Origin: Pseudomonadota bacterium
GTDB taxonomy: Bacteria > Pseudomonadota > Alphaproteobacteria > Rhodobacterales > Rhodobacteraceae
NCBI GenBank assembly: GCA_027592105.1
Contig: JAQCLA010000044.1
Span: 1-13,036 of the forward strand
Reading direction: 5' to 3'
Length of the DNA: 13,036 nucleotides
Shown here: piece after piece, positions 1-6,366 of the stretch
Position numbering within the stretch: position 1 is the first letter of the stretch
How the letters are laid out: every line of letters starts with the position of its first letter
Program-made: the position numbers and the translations under genes
The notes under the pieces: model-generated
Seen by the model: the letters and a program-made list of their open reading frames with translations, nothing else
Databases searched by the model: none
What the model was told of the DNA's origin: nothing

Positions 1-982
1 TGCCTTCACGCCAGATGCGGGCCTTGCCGAAGGGGATGGTGAAATCGGCAATATCGGGCACCTCGAAGGAGCGACCATAAAGGATCTCGTTTTCAAGGAA
101 GATCACAGGGTTTGGGTCACGGATCGCGGTTTTCAGCAAGCCCTTGGCATCAGCCGCTGAATAGGGCTGCACCACTTTCAGACCGGGGATATGGGCATAC
201 CATGCCGCGAAATCCTGGCTGTGCTGGGCGGCCACGCGGGCAGCGGCCCCGTTGGGGCCACGAAACACCATCGGCGCACCCATCTGGCCGCCCGACATAT
301 AGAGCGTCTTAGCGGCCGAATTGATCACATGGTCAATGGCTTGCATCGAAAAGTTGAAAGTCATGAATTCGACGATGGGCTTGAGCCCGCCAAAGGCCGC
401 GCCGACGCCGATACCGGCAAAGCCATGTTCGGTGATGGGCGTGTCGATGACGCGTTTCGCGCCAAACTCATCAAGCAGACCTTGGGTCACCTTATAGGCG
501 CCTTGGTATTCCGCGACCTCTTCGCCCATGACGAAGACGGTCGGATCGGCACGCATCTCTTCGGCCATCGCGTCGCGCAAGGCTTCGCGCACGGTCTGGG
601 TCTTCATCGGCGTGCCCTCGGGCCAATCGGGGCTGCGGTCGATCGCTGCCGCAACAGGTGCGGCCGCAACGGCGGCGGGCACCTTCTCGGCGGCCTGCGG
701 CGCCTCGGCGGCTTTGGCGGCAGGTGCTGTCATCGTCTCGCCCAACTCGCCGATGATGGCGATGGCGGTATTGACCTTCACACCTTCGGTGCCTTCCGCG
801 ATCAGAATCTTGCCGATCACACCCTCATCGACGGCTTCGAATTCCATCGTCGCCTTGTCTGTCTCGATCTCGGCGATGATATCGCCCGCTTTCACGGTAT
901 CGCCTTCTTTCACCAGCCATTTGGCCAGCGTGCCTTCTTCCATCGTGGGGGAGAGGGCGGGCATCAAAATCTCGGTTGCCAT
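1..982 (-). CDS. pdhB: Pyruvate dehydrogenase E1 component, beta subunit with N-terminal lipoyl domain (partial, C-terminus beyond left edge)
   Basis: With PdhA this subunit decarboxylates pyruvate and passes the acetyl group to a lipoyl arm, feeding acetyl-CoA to the TCA cycle. Residues 1-80 are a biotinyl/lipoyl domain: the start MATEILMPALSPTMEEGTL is typical, and the lipoylated lysine is K43 in ETDKATM. An Ala/Pro/Glu-rich linker (about 83-112) leads into the transketolase-like E1 beta domain, which begins near KTQTVREALRDAMAEEM and includes MGEEVAEYQGAYKVTQGL. About 327 residues are visible of roughly 450-460 usual for this architecture, so the C-terminal part lies off the left edge. An E1 beta with its own lipoyl domain is characteristic of alphaproteobacteria. 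The ATG lies 15 bases after the pdhA stop, with a GAGAGGA-type ribosome site between, so the two genes are cotranscribed. pdhC (E2) is expected next. Confidence 0.96.
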   Translation of the reverse strand, partial: MATEILMPALSPTMEEGTLAKWLVKEGDTVKAGDIIAEIETDKATMEFEAVDEGVIGKILIAEGTEGVKVNTAIAIIGELGETMTAPAAKAAEAPQAAEKVPAAVAAAPVAAAIDRSPDWPEGTPMKTQTVREALRDAMAEEMRADPTVFVMGEEVAEYQGAYKVTQGLLDEFGAKRVIDTPITEHGFAGIGVGAAFGGLKPIVEFMTFNFSMQAIDHVINSAAKTLYMSGGQMGAPMVFRGPNGAAARVAAQHSQDFAAWYAHIPGLKVVQPYSAADAKGLLKTAIRDPNPVIFLENEILYGRSFEVPDIADFTIPFGKARIWREG

Positions 983-997
983 ATCTGTGTCGTCCTC

Positions 998-2002
998 TCA
1001 GGCGTAGATGTCTGTCCAAAGCTCTTCGAGCGGCGGCTCGGGGCTTTCCTTGGAGAATTCGGCGGCTTCGTTGACGATATCCTTGATCTCCTTGTCGATC
1101 TTTTTCAGATCGTCCTCAGAGGCATGGCCGCCCGTCAGCAACATCTGGCGCACCTGTTCGATGGCGTCGCGCTTTTCGCGCATTTCCTGCACCTCTTCGC
1201 GGGTGCGGTATTTCGCCGGGTCCGACATGGAATGGCCGCGATAGCGATAGGTCATCACCTCGAGGATATAGGGGCCTTTACCTGCGCGGCAGTGGGCGAC
1301 CGCGCGTTCGCCTGCATCCTTTACGGCCAGCACATCCATGCCGTTCACCTCTTCGCCCGCGATGCCATAAGCCTCGCCGCGCTTCCACAGCGCAGGCGAC
1401 TTGGTGGCGCGGGTGACGGAGGTGCCCATCGCGTAATGGTTATTCTCGATCACGAAGATGACCGGCAAATCCCACAGCTGGGCCATGTTATAGGTCTCAT
1501 AGACCTGGCCTTGGTTGGCCGCACCATCGCCGAAATAGGTGAAGGTCACGCGGTCATTGCCCAGATACTTGTCGGCAAAGGCCAGACCCGCCCCGATTGG
1601 CACCTGCGCGCCCACGATCCCATGCCCGCCATAGAAATGCTTTTCCTTGGAGAACATGTGCATCGAGCCGCCCTTGCCCTTGGAATAGCCCCCGATGCGG
1701 CCGGTCAATTCGGCCATCACACCCTTGGGGTCCATGCCGCAGGCCAGCATGTGCCCATGATCGCGGTAAGAGGTCACGCGCTTGTCACCCTCGGAGGCCG
1801 CAGCCTCAAGGCCCACAACGACGGCTTCTTGCCCGATGTAGAGGTGACAAAAGCCGCCGATCAGGCCCATGCCATAAAGCTGGCCCGCCTTTTCTTCGAA
1901 GCGGCGGATCAAAAGCATATCGCGGTAATAGCGTTTGAGGTCATCGGCCGAAATATTCGGCTTGGCTGCCTCGGTTTTTGCCGCGGTTTTGCGTGGTGGC
2001 AT
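998..2002 (-). CDS. pdhA: Pyruvate dehydrogenase E1 component, alpha subunit
   Basis: This is the thiamine-diphosphate-binding half of the E1 heterotetramer, which decarboxylates pyruvate. Numbered from the chosen start (334 residues), the ThDP/Mg motif begins at GDG (158-160) and closes at ENN (186-188). The family signature YRYRGHSMSDP lies near residue 260. RRFEEKAGQLYGMGLIGGF (33-51) and GQEAVVVGLEAA are typical of alphaproteobacterial PdhA. Length is normal for the family. An ATG three codons upstream (2011) is possible, but the strong Shine-Dalgarno GGGGGAGG abuts it directly, whereas it sits 9 bases before the ATG at 2002; the shorter form MPPRKTAAKTEA is therefore preferred. It is the first gene of pdhAB, with its own spacer and a palindromic operator candidate about 31 bases upstream of the ATG. 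Confidence 0.97.
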   Translation of the reverse strand: MPPRKTAAKTEAAKPNISADDLKRYYRDMLLIRRFEEKAGQLYGMGLIGGFCHLYIGQEAVVVGLEAAASEGDKRVTSYRDHGHMLACGMDPKGVMAELTGRIGGYSKGKGGSMHMFSKEKHFYGGHGIVGAQVPIGAGLAFADKYLGNDRVTFTYFGDGAANQGQVYETYNMAQLWDLPVIFVIENNHYAMGTSVTRATKSPALWKRGEAYGIAGEEVNGMDVLAVKDAGERAVAHCRAGKGPYILEVMTYRYRGHSMSDPAKYRTREEVQEMREKRDAIEQVRQMLLTGGHASEDDLKKIDKEIKDIVNEAAEFSKESPEPPLEELWTDIYA

Positions 2003-2011
2003 GCGGGTCAT

Positions 2012-2019
2012 CCTCCCCC
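2012..2019 (-). promoter_or_regulatory. Ribosome binding site deciding the pdhA start
   Basis: On the minus strand GGGGGAGG runs directly into an ATG at 2011, then nine bases later comes a second in-frame ATG at 2002. A zero-base spacer is unsuitable for initiation at the first ATG, while nine bases suits the second. This is why the shorter PdhA was chosen. Confidence 0.6.
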
Positions 2020-2033
2020 GGATCGCAAAGATA

Positions 2034-2047
2034 GTTTAACGTTAAAC
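2034..2047. promoter_or_regulatory. Perfect 14-bp palindrome upstream of pdhA, LacI-type operator candidate
   Basis: GTTTAACGTTAAAC is its own reverse complement and lies 31 bases before the pdhA ATG. Its core TTAACGTTAA, with a central CG, matches the pattern TTA-N-CG-N-TAA that recurs before gap1 and gap2 here. LacI-family regulators typically use palindromes with a central CG. As I recall, the R. sphaeroides regulator CceR uses a motif close to TGTTANCGNTAACA; this was not checked. A possible -10 (TATCTT, minus strand) lies immediately downstream, so bound protein would block the promoter. The regulator identity is inferred. Confidence 0.65.
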
Positions 2048-2200
2048 ATTTCCCTAACACAGGCAACCGCAGATTGCACCCGGCAATCCTGACGCAGGGG
2101 GTTGCACCAGATGCAAGGCTCCTGCGCAGGCGCGCATGGGTTGTGCAGGCGGGCTACGTGTATTTTCGGAAAGATGAAGCCGCGCGCCGATCACGCTCGA

Positions 2201-2494
2201 TCAGGGCAGGACGATCTCATCGGCACGGACATAGCCCAAGACATCGCGCAACTGCTGGTCGAGCAGGTCGAGATCGAGAAATGCATCCGACAAGCGGTGC
2301 GTCAAAAGCTCCATCCGCGCCACATCTTGGCTGATCGCGGCCAGCTGCGCCTCAAGACGCGCGGCGTCCGCCTCGATCTGAACCCGCTGAAAAAGCCCGT
2401 AATCACCTTGCACGGCGGTAAAGGTGAAATGCGCCGCGATGAACAGCAAGGCGACGGGCAGGATCAAACCACCAAGAGATTTCGTGCGTGTCAT
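2201..2494 (-). CDS. ftsB: Septum formation initiator protein FtsB/DivIC family
   Basis: This small bitopic divisome protein forms a complex with FtsL and FtsQ at the division site (family knowledge). The 97 residues contain a short basic cytoplasmic start (MTRTKSLGG), one membrane segment (about 8-26, LILPVALLFIAAHFTFTAV), then a periplasmic coiled-coil stretch (about 33-70, rich in Leu, Ala, Glu and Gln) and a conserved tail, LLDQQLRDVLGYVRADEIV, typical of Rhodobacterales members. An upstream in-frame ATG (2554) would add 20 residues lacking family resemblance, so M at 2494 was chosen; its ribosome site is weak. Finding ftsB immediately before pdhA is common in alphaproteobacteria, where enolase often precedes it; here an aldolase gene takes that place. 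The 122-base spacer before it carries four GANTC sites and two hairpins. Confidence 0.88.
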   Translation of the reverse strand: MTRTKSLGGLILPVALLFIAAHFTFTAVQGDYGLFQRVQIEADAARLEAQLAAISQDVARMELLTHRLSDAFLDLDLLDQQLRDVLGYVRADEIVLP

Positions 2495-2518
2495 GATCGT
2501 GCTGCGCTGCCTTTTTCT

Positions 2519-2536
2519 CGCACCTGTTTCGGTGCG
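2519..2536 (-). repeat. Small hairpin in the ftsB leader
   Basis: CGCACC and GGTGCG form a perfect 6-base stem around a 6-base loop, 25 bases upstream of the ftsB ATG. On the minus strand it is followed by a short A-run, not a T-run, so it is unlikely to be a terminator. A leader structure influencing ftsB translation is possible but unproven. Confidence 0.35.
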
Positions 2537-2545
2537 TTGGAGACA

Positions 2546-2596
2546 GATTCGCATAATGATTCGTGAAAGGGAATCCCTCTTTCACGAAATTGATTC
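2546..2596. promoter_or_regulatory. Cluster of four GANTC (CcrM methylation) sites upstream of ftsB
   Basis: GATTC occurs at 2546-2550, 2558-2562 and 2592-2596, and GAATC at 2571-2575, all in the fba-ftsB spacer. GANTC is the target of the alphaproteobacterial cell-cycle methyltransferase CcrM. GANTC sites in promoters of division genes can make transcription depend on methylation state (established in Caulobacter). Random expectation in 51 bases is well under one site, and lower still in GC-rich DNA. Function here is inferred. Confidence 0.55.
2560..2588 (-). repeat. Strong inverted repeat between aldolase gene and ftsB
   Basis: TTCGTGAAAG (2560-2569) and CTTTCACGAA (2579-2588) are perfect arms, extendable by one G-U and one G-C pair to a 12-pair stem with a 5-base loop. 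On the minus strand, the direction of transcription, no clear T-run follows; the T-run (TTTTTTT, 2598-2604) lies on the plus-strand side. It could be a weak terminator or processing site for aldolase mRNA, or a protein-binding palindrome. It overlaps the GANTC cluster. Confidence 0.5.
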
Positions 2597-2616
2597 GTTT
2601 TTTTGTTCCGTGGGGA

Positions 2617-3507
2617 TCAGCTCGTCGAGGCCGCGTGGATCGCGTCGATGGCCGCTGTGAGTGCGGAGTTGAAATCCGCATCCGACTGATCCGCCGACAA
2701 CCCTTCGGTCAGGGCGCGCGAAAAGCTTGCGATCATGCCGGGGTTTTGGGCCAGCCGTGCGCAGGCATCATCGCGGCTATAGCCGCCCGACAGCGCCACG
2801 ACGCGCATCACCGCCGGGTGCGCGATCAAGGGCGCATACAGGCCCGCCTGATCGGGGATGGTCAGCTTCAGCATCACCTGCTGGCCTGCGGGCACGCGGT
2901 CCAGCCCCTTGAGCAGGGCTGCCAAAAGCATTTGTTCGGCGGCGGATTTGTCGGGGGCGTTGATATCCACCTCGGGCTCGAGGATCGGGATCAGGCCTTT
3001 TGCCAGCACTGCCAGGCCCAGGTCCATCTGTTGGGCGACGATATCGGCAATCCCGCCTGCATCGGCGCCAAGAATGACCGAGCGTTCCTTGGTGCCGAAA
3101 ATCCCATGCGCCACAGCGCGGTCAAGCAGCGCGTCGAGGCCGGGGATGGGCTTGAGCATCTGCACGCCATTGGCCGGTGCCTCCAGCCCCTTGTCGATCT
3201 TGAGGAAGGGGACCACGCCCTTTTCTTCCCACAGATAGCTTGCGGCGGGCTTGCCCGCGATCTCGCGCTCCATGGTCATTTCGAACAAGATGGCACCGAT
3301 CACCTTGTCGCCGGTGAACCCGGGGGCGGTGGCGATGCGCGCGCGCATGGCATGGATCAGGTCGAACATCTCGGCCTCGGTCGTATAGGCCGTTTCCGGC
3401 ACGCCATAAAGCCGCAGCGCCTTGGGGGTGGAGCCGCCCGATTGATCGAGCGCTGCTATGAACCCTTGTCCGGTCTGCATCTGGCGGGTCATGGCATCAA
3501 GCGACAT
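2617..3507 (-). CDS. Fructose-bisphosphate aldolase, class I (bacterial Fda type)
   Basis: The enzyme reversibly cleaves fructose 1,6-bisphosphate to dihydroxyacetone phosphate and glyceraldehyde 3-phosphate by Schiff-base chemistry without metal. The 296-residue protein reads like the short class I aldolase known from Staphylococcus: GFIAALDQSGGSTPKAL near the start (16-32), GVVPFLKIDKGL (97-108), LIPILEPEVDIN (172-183) and LSGGYSRDDA later. The Schiff-base lysine is expected to be K214 in VMLKLTIP. The start at 3507 has an ideal AAGGAG seven to eight bases upstream; an ORF extending to 3573 lacks family similarity. It follows pgk by 84 bases on the same strand, supporting cotranscription with gap1-pgk. 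Many alphaproteobacteria use a class II enzyme here, so the class I type is worth noting. The gene symbol varies (fda, fbaB), so none is assigned. Confidence 0.95.
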   Translation of the reverse strand: MSLDAMTRQMQTGQGFIAALDQSGGSTPKALRLYGVPETAYTTEAEMFDLIHAMRARIATAPGFTGDKVIGAILFEMTMEREIAGKPAASYLWEEKGVVPFLKIDKGLEAPANGVQMLKPIPGLDALLDRAVAHGIFGTKERSVILGADAGGIADIVAQQMDLGLAVLAKGLIPILEPEVDINAPDKSAAEQMLLAALLKGLDRVPAGQQVMLKLTIPDQAGLYAPLIAHPAVMRVVALSGGYSRDDACARLAQNPGMIASFSRALTEGLSADQSDADFNSALTAAIDAIHAASTS

Positions 3508-3591
3508 CGGCGCACTCCTTATGGCATTGGCAATGGCCACTCCATGCCAAAGCGCTTGGCGCCTGTCCATCATGGTGGCGCAAACAGTCGC

Positions 3592-4776
3592 TCAATCCGT
3601 GGTTTCAAGCGCCGCGACACCGGGCAATGTCTTGCCCTCCATCCACTCAAGGAATGCGCCACCCGCCGTCGAGACATAGCTGAAATCATCGGCCACGCCT
3701 GCGTGGTTGAGTGCGGCCACCGTATCCCCACCGCCCGCCACCGAGATCAGATCGCCCGATTGGGTCAGCTTTGCCGCAGCGCGCGCGGCGGCGACGGTTG
3801 CTGCATCGAAAGGCGCGATCTCAAAGGCACCCAAGGGGCCGTTCCAGATCAGCGTTTTGGCCTGTGCAAAGGCGGCGCTGATCCGCGCGACGGTTTCGGG
3901 CCCAGCGTCAAGGATCATCCCCGCCGCTGGCACGGCGTCGATCGCCATCACCTGATGAGGCGCATGGGCGGCGAAAGCCTCGGACACAACGACATCGCTG
4001 GGCAAGATGATCTCACAACCCGCCGCAGCGGCCCCTGCCATGATCGTGCGCGCGGTCTCGGCCAGATCATGCTCGCACAGCGATGTGCCGACGCCATGCC
4101 CCTGCGCCGCAAGAAAGGTATTGGCCATGCCGCCGCCGATGATCAGCTGGTCGACCTTGCGGGTCAGATTTGCCAAGAGATCGAGCTTGGTGGAAATCTT
4201 GGCACCGCCCACAACGGCCACCACGGGGCGGGTAGGGCGGCCCAAGGCCGATTCGAGTGCGGCCAGCTCGGCGGCCATTAATCGCCCGGCGCAACTGGGC
4301 AGCAGTCGCGCCACCCCTTCGGTCGAGGCATGGGCGCGATGGGCGGCTGAAAAGGCGTCATTGCAATAGATATCACCCAAGCCTGCAAGAAATTGTGCCA
4401 TCTGGGGGGCGTTGGCTTCCTCCATCGGGGTGAAGCGGGTGTTTTCGACCAAGACCACGGCATCGGCGGGCAATGCGTCCAATCCGGCGCGGCTGGGTGT
4501 CTCGACAAAGGTCACGGGGCGGCCCAAGGCAGCCTCGAGCGCGGGCAGCGTCGCGCGCAGCGACATCTCCGGCACTGGCTTGCCCTTGGGGCGGCCGAAA
4601 TGGGCCAAAAGCACAGGCTTGCCGCCCTTGGCCAAGATATCGCGGATCGTCGGCACGATGCGCTGGATGCGGGTGTCGTCGGAAACGCGGCCATCTTGCA
4701 CCGGCACATTGATATCGACACGGACCAACACGGTCTTGCCGCCCATCTCCATGTGATCGAGTGTTTTCCAGCGCAT
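3592..4776 (-). CDS. pgk: Phosphoglycerate kinase
   Basis: It catalyses reversible phosphoryl transfer between 1,3-bisphosphoglycerate and ADP, the step after GAPDH. The 394 residues show the expected motifs: RVDINVP (19-25), LLAHFGRPKGK (56-66), ENTRF (111-115), CNDAFSAAHRAHAST (138-152), VVAVVGGAK mid-protein, WNGPLGAFE and GGGDT (348-352) in the nucleotide-binding C-terminal domain. Length is standard for bacterial Pgk. An ATG at 4791 is in frame, but GGAGG lies five bases before the ATG at 4776 and overlaps codons of the longer version, so MRWKTLDHM was taken as the start. gap1 lies 166 bases upstream and the aldolase 84 bases downstream, all in one direction. The gap1-pgk spacer contains a large inverted repeat that may separate or process the messages. 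Confidence 0.97.
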   Translation of the reverse strand: MRWKTLDHMEMGGKTVLVRVDINVPVQDGRVSDDTRIQRIVPTIRDILAKGGKPVLLAHFGRPKGKPVPEMSLRATLPALEAALGRPVTFVETPSRAGLDALPADAVVLVENTRFTPMEEANAPQMAQFLAGLGDIYCNDAFSAAHRAHASTEGVARLLPSCAGRLMAAELAALESALGRPTRPVVAVVGGAKISTKLDLLANLTRKVDQLIIGGGMANTFLAAQGHGVGTSLCEHDLAETARTIMAGAAAAGCEIILPSDVVVSEAFAAHAPHQVMAIDAVPAAGMILDAGPETVARISAAFAQAKTLIWNGPLGAFEIAPFDAATVAAARAAAKLTQSGDLISVAGGGDTVAALNHAGVADDFSYVSTAGGAFLEWMEGKTLPGVAALETTD

Positions 4777-4840
4777 CCTACCCTCCGTCATGGCTTTCGC
4801 GTCGCGGTCTTAGCATGCGCCTTGTGACACGCCAGAGACT

Positions 4841-4879
4841 TCGACAGCTTTGGCGGGCCTATTTTGCAAAAGCTGTCGA
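4841..4879. repeat. 11-bp perfect inverted repeat in gap1-pgk spacer
   Basis: TCGACAGCTTT (4841-4851) and AAAGCTGTCGA (4869-4879) are perfect arms around 17 bases. No T-run follows on the minus strand, so it is not a classical terminator. A second GC-rich hairpin (CGCGGCG 4887-4893 with CGCCGCG 4909-4915) lies just upstream of it in the transcript. Possible roles are mRNA stabilisation or processing between gap1 and pgk, or an operator for pgk. Confidence 0.5.
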
Positions 4880-4942
4880 GCAGTGCCGCGGCGGCAGGGG
4901 CGGAATTGCGCCGCGATCGCCACATCCCGCCCGCGCGCACCT

Positions 4943-5947
4943 TTACAGATGCTTACCCATCTCGACCGCCGTATCGGCCATGCGGTTCGAAAAGCCCCAT
5001 TCATTGTCATACCAACTCAAGACCCGGCACAGATTGCCATCCATCACCTTGGTCTGGTCGGTGGCAAAGATCGAGGAATGGGGATCATGGTTAAAGTCTT
5101 GGCTGACCAGCTTGTCATCGGTCGCGCCCAAGATGCCCTTGAGCGGGCCGCCTGCGGCGGCGGCATGGATGGCGGCGTTGATCTCGGCGGCGGATGTGTC
5201 GCGCGCGGCCTCGAATGTCAGATCGACGACCGAGACATTGGGCGTGGGCACCCGGATCGCCACGCCATCAAGCTTACCATCGAGTTCGGGCAGCACCAGC
5301 CCGACCGCCTTGGCCGCCCCTGTCGAGGTGGGGATCATGCTGAGTGCGGCTGCACGCGCGCGGTAAAGATCGCTATGCATCGTATCAAGCGTCGGCTGGT
5401 CGCCGGTGTAGCTGTGGATCGTGGTCATGAAGCCGCGCGTGATGCCGATGGCTTGATGCAGCACATGGGCCACGGGGGCCAAGCAATTGGTTGTGCAGGA
5501 GGCGTTCGAGACGATCACATCATCGCGCGTCAGCGTCTTGTGGTTCACGCCATAGACGATGGTTTTGTCCGCGCCCTTGGACGGGGCCGAGACAAGCACC
5601 CGCTTGGCGCCGTTTTCCAGGTGGATGGCCGCCTTGTCGCGGTCGGTGAAGATGCCGGTGCATTCCAGCACGATATCGATATCGCCCCAAGGTAGCTCGG
5701 CGGGGTTGCGCAGCGCGGTCACCGCGATGGGGCCGCGCCCCACGTCGATGGAATGGGCCGTTGTCGTCACCGTGGCGGGAAAGCGTCCATGCACGCTGTC
5801 AAAGCGCAACAGATGGGCGTTGGTCTCGACCGGGCCCAGATCATTGATCGCCACGACCTCGATATCGCGGCGGTCCGCTTCGATGATGGCACGCAGCACA
5901 TTGCGCCCGATCCGACCAAACCCGTTGATGGCGACTTTTACGGTCAT
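4943..5947 (-). CDS. gap: Glyceraldehyde-3-phosphate dehydrogenase, paralog 1 (NAD-type residues)
   Basis: It oxidises glyceraldehyde 3-phosphate to 1,3-bisphosphoglycerate using NAD(P) and phosphate. The 334 residues contain the Rossmann motif INGFGRIGR (7-15), the catalytic SNASCTTNCLAP with nucleophile C151, the general base H178 in TTIHSYTGDQPT, and the phosphate-site sequence STGAAKAVG. At the coenzyme-selecting position it has N35-D36-L37 (VVAINDLG). This Asp is typical of NAD-dependent catabolic enzymes, so it is likely the glycolytic form. The ATG at 5947 has GGGAGA about eight bases upstream. pgk follows. Its own spacer carries a TGTTA-N-CG-N-TAACA palindrome 66 bases upstream, so it probably has a promoter separate from gap2. 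Assignment as GAPDH is firm; coenzyme preference is inferred. Confidence 0.97.
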   Translation of the reverse strand: MTVKVAINGFGRIGRNVLRAIIEADRRDIEVVAINDLGPVETNAHLLRFDSVHGRFPATVTTTAHSIDVGRGPIAVTALRNPAELPWGDIDIVLECTGIFTDRDKAAIHLENGAKRVLVSAPSKGADKTIVYGVNHKTLTRDDVIVSNASCTTNCLAPVAHVLHQAIGITRGFMTTIHSYTGDQPTLDTMHSDLYRARAAALSMIPTSTGAAKAVGLVLPELDGKLDGVAIRVPTPNVSVVDLTFEAARDTSAAEINAAIHAAAAGGPLKGILGATDDKLVSQDFNHDPHSSIFATDQTKVMDGNLCRVLSWYDNEWGFSNRMADTAVEMGKHL

Positions 5948-6013
5948 GACATGCTCTCCCGTCTATCTGGGCGGCGCGGGCGGCATTGCCGCGAAAGGCC
6001 AGCACAGGTTGAT

Positions 6014-6029
6014 ATGTTACCGCTAACAT
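6014..6029. promoter_or_regulatory. LacI-type operator candidate upstream of gap1
   Basis: ATGTTACCGCTAACAT has perfect 6-base arms (ATGTTA/TAACAT) around CCGC and lies 66 bases upstream of the gap1 ATG. It fits the pattern TGTTA-N-CG-N-TAACA at every fixed position. That is how I recall the motif of R. sphaeroides CceR, a LacI-family regulator of central carbon genes. A TTGGTT-like -35 lies a little upstream on the minus strand and a TAACAT-like -10 overlaps the site, consistent with repression by occlusion. Regulator identity is inferred. Confidence 0.72.
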
Positions 6030-6066
6030 TCGCCTTGTAACCAAGACCGAGAAAAAAGGGAAGGGG

Positions 6067-6210
6067 CTAGCGCCAAAAGGCCATCCAGCTGAGCAAACCA
6101 GCAAAGCGCCGCGCAAGCGACAGCGACAAATCCCAATCGAACAGGCTGGCATCCAGCGCCAAGAACCCCGCGATGCAAATCACCAGAAAAATCGCCAACC
6201 CGTTGGTCAT
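6067..6210 (-). CDS. Small conserved-looking single-pass membrane protein (47 aa) between two GAPDH genes
   Basis: Function is not known. The protein has one hydrophobic segment near the start (about 4-20, GLAIFLVICIAGFLALD), then DASLFDWDLSLSLARRFAGLLSW and ends in MAFWR. It resembles short hypothetical proteins I recall beside GAPDH genes in Rhodobacterales, with a common ending like LARKF..L..W.AFWR; this was not verified. The ATG at 6210 has GAGG six bases upstream, a very good ribosome site, which argues for real translation. An ORF extending to 6306 has no such support. It lies 156 bases after gap2 and 119 bases before gap1, same strand, with a terminator-like structure on the gap2 side. 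It may be a membrane microprotein linked to glycolysis, but that is only a guess from position. Confidence 0.7.
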   Translation of the reverse strand: MTNGLAIFLVICIAGFLALDASLFDWDLSLSLARRFAGLLSWMAFWR

Positions 6211-6300
6211 CGCGGTCCTCGTCACTACGGCGGCCAACCTGCCATGTCGGGGCGCGGCTGGCAAAGGGGAATGCATCGGTGTCGTTCTGCGCGCGTGTGG

Positions 6301-6339
6301 CCCCAAACGACAGCGCGCGCCCTGTTTGGGGGCGCGCGC
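6301..6339 (-). terminator. GC-rich hairpin after gap2 with a competing alternative stem
   Basis: GCGCGCGCCC (6313-6322) and GGGCGCGCGC (6330-6339) form a perfect 10-pair stem with a 7-base loop, 28 bases after the gap2 stop. A second perfect pairing, CCCCAAAC (6301-6308) with GTTTGGGG (6324-6331), shares bases with it and cannot form at the same time. No T-run follows on the minus strand, so termination without Rho is uncertain. The likely job is ending or attenuating gap2 transcription before the small gene. Confidence 0.5.
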
Positions 6340-6366
6340 GTTAAGATCAGGTTTTTGGCAATGGGC

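Noticed and set aside
191..2092. Long plus-strand open frame (633 codons) opposite pdhB and pdhA
   Set aside because: It is antisense to two certain genes and arises from GC-rich codon bias. Its translation is rich in His, Gly and Arg with no domain, and there is no ribosome site.
2563..4281. Plus-strand open frame (572 codons) opposite the aldolase and pgk genes
   Set aside because: Same shadow effect: low-complexity composition, no family resemblance, and it crosses gene boundaries.
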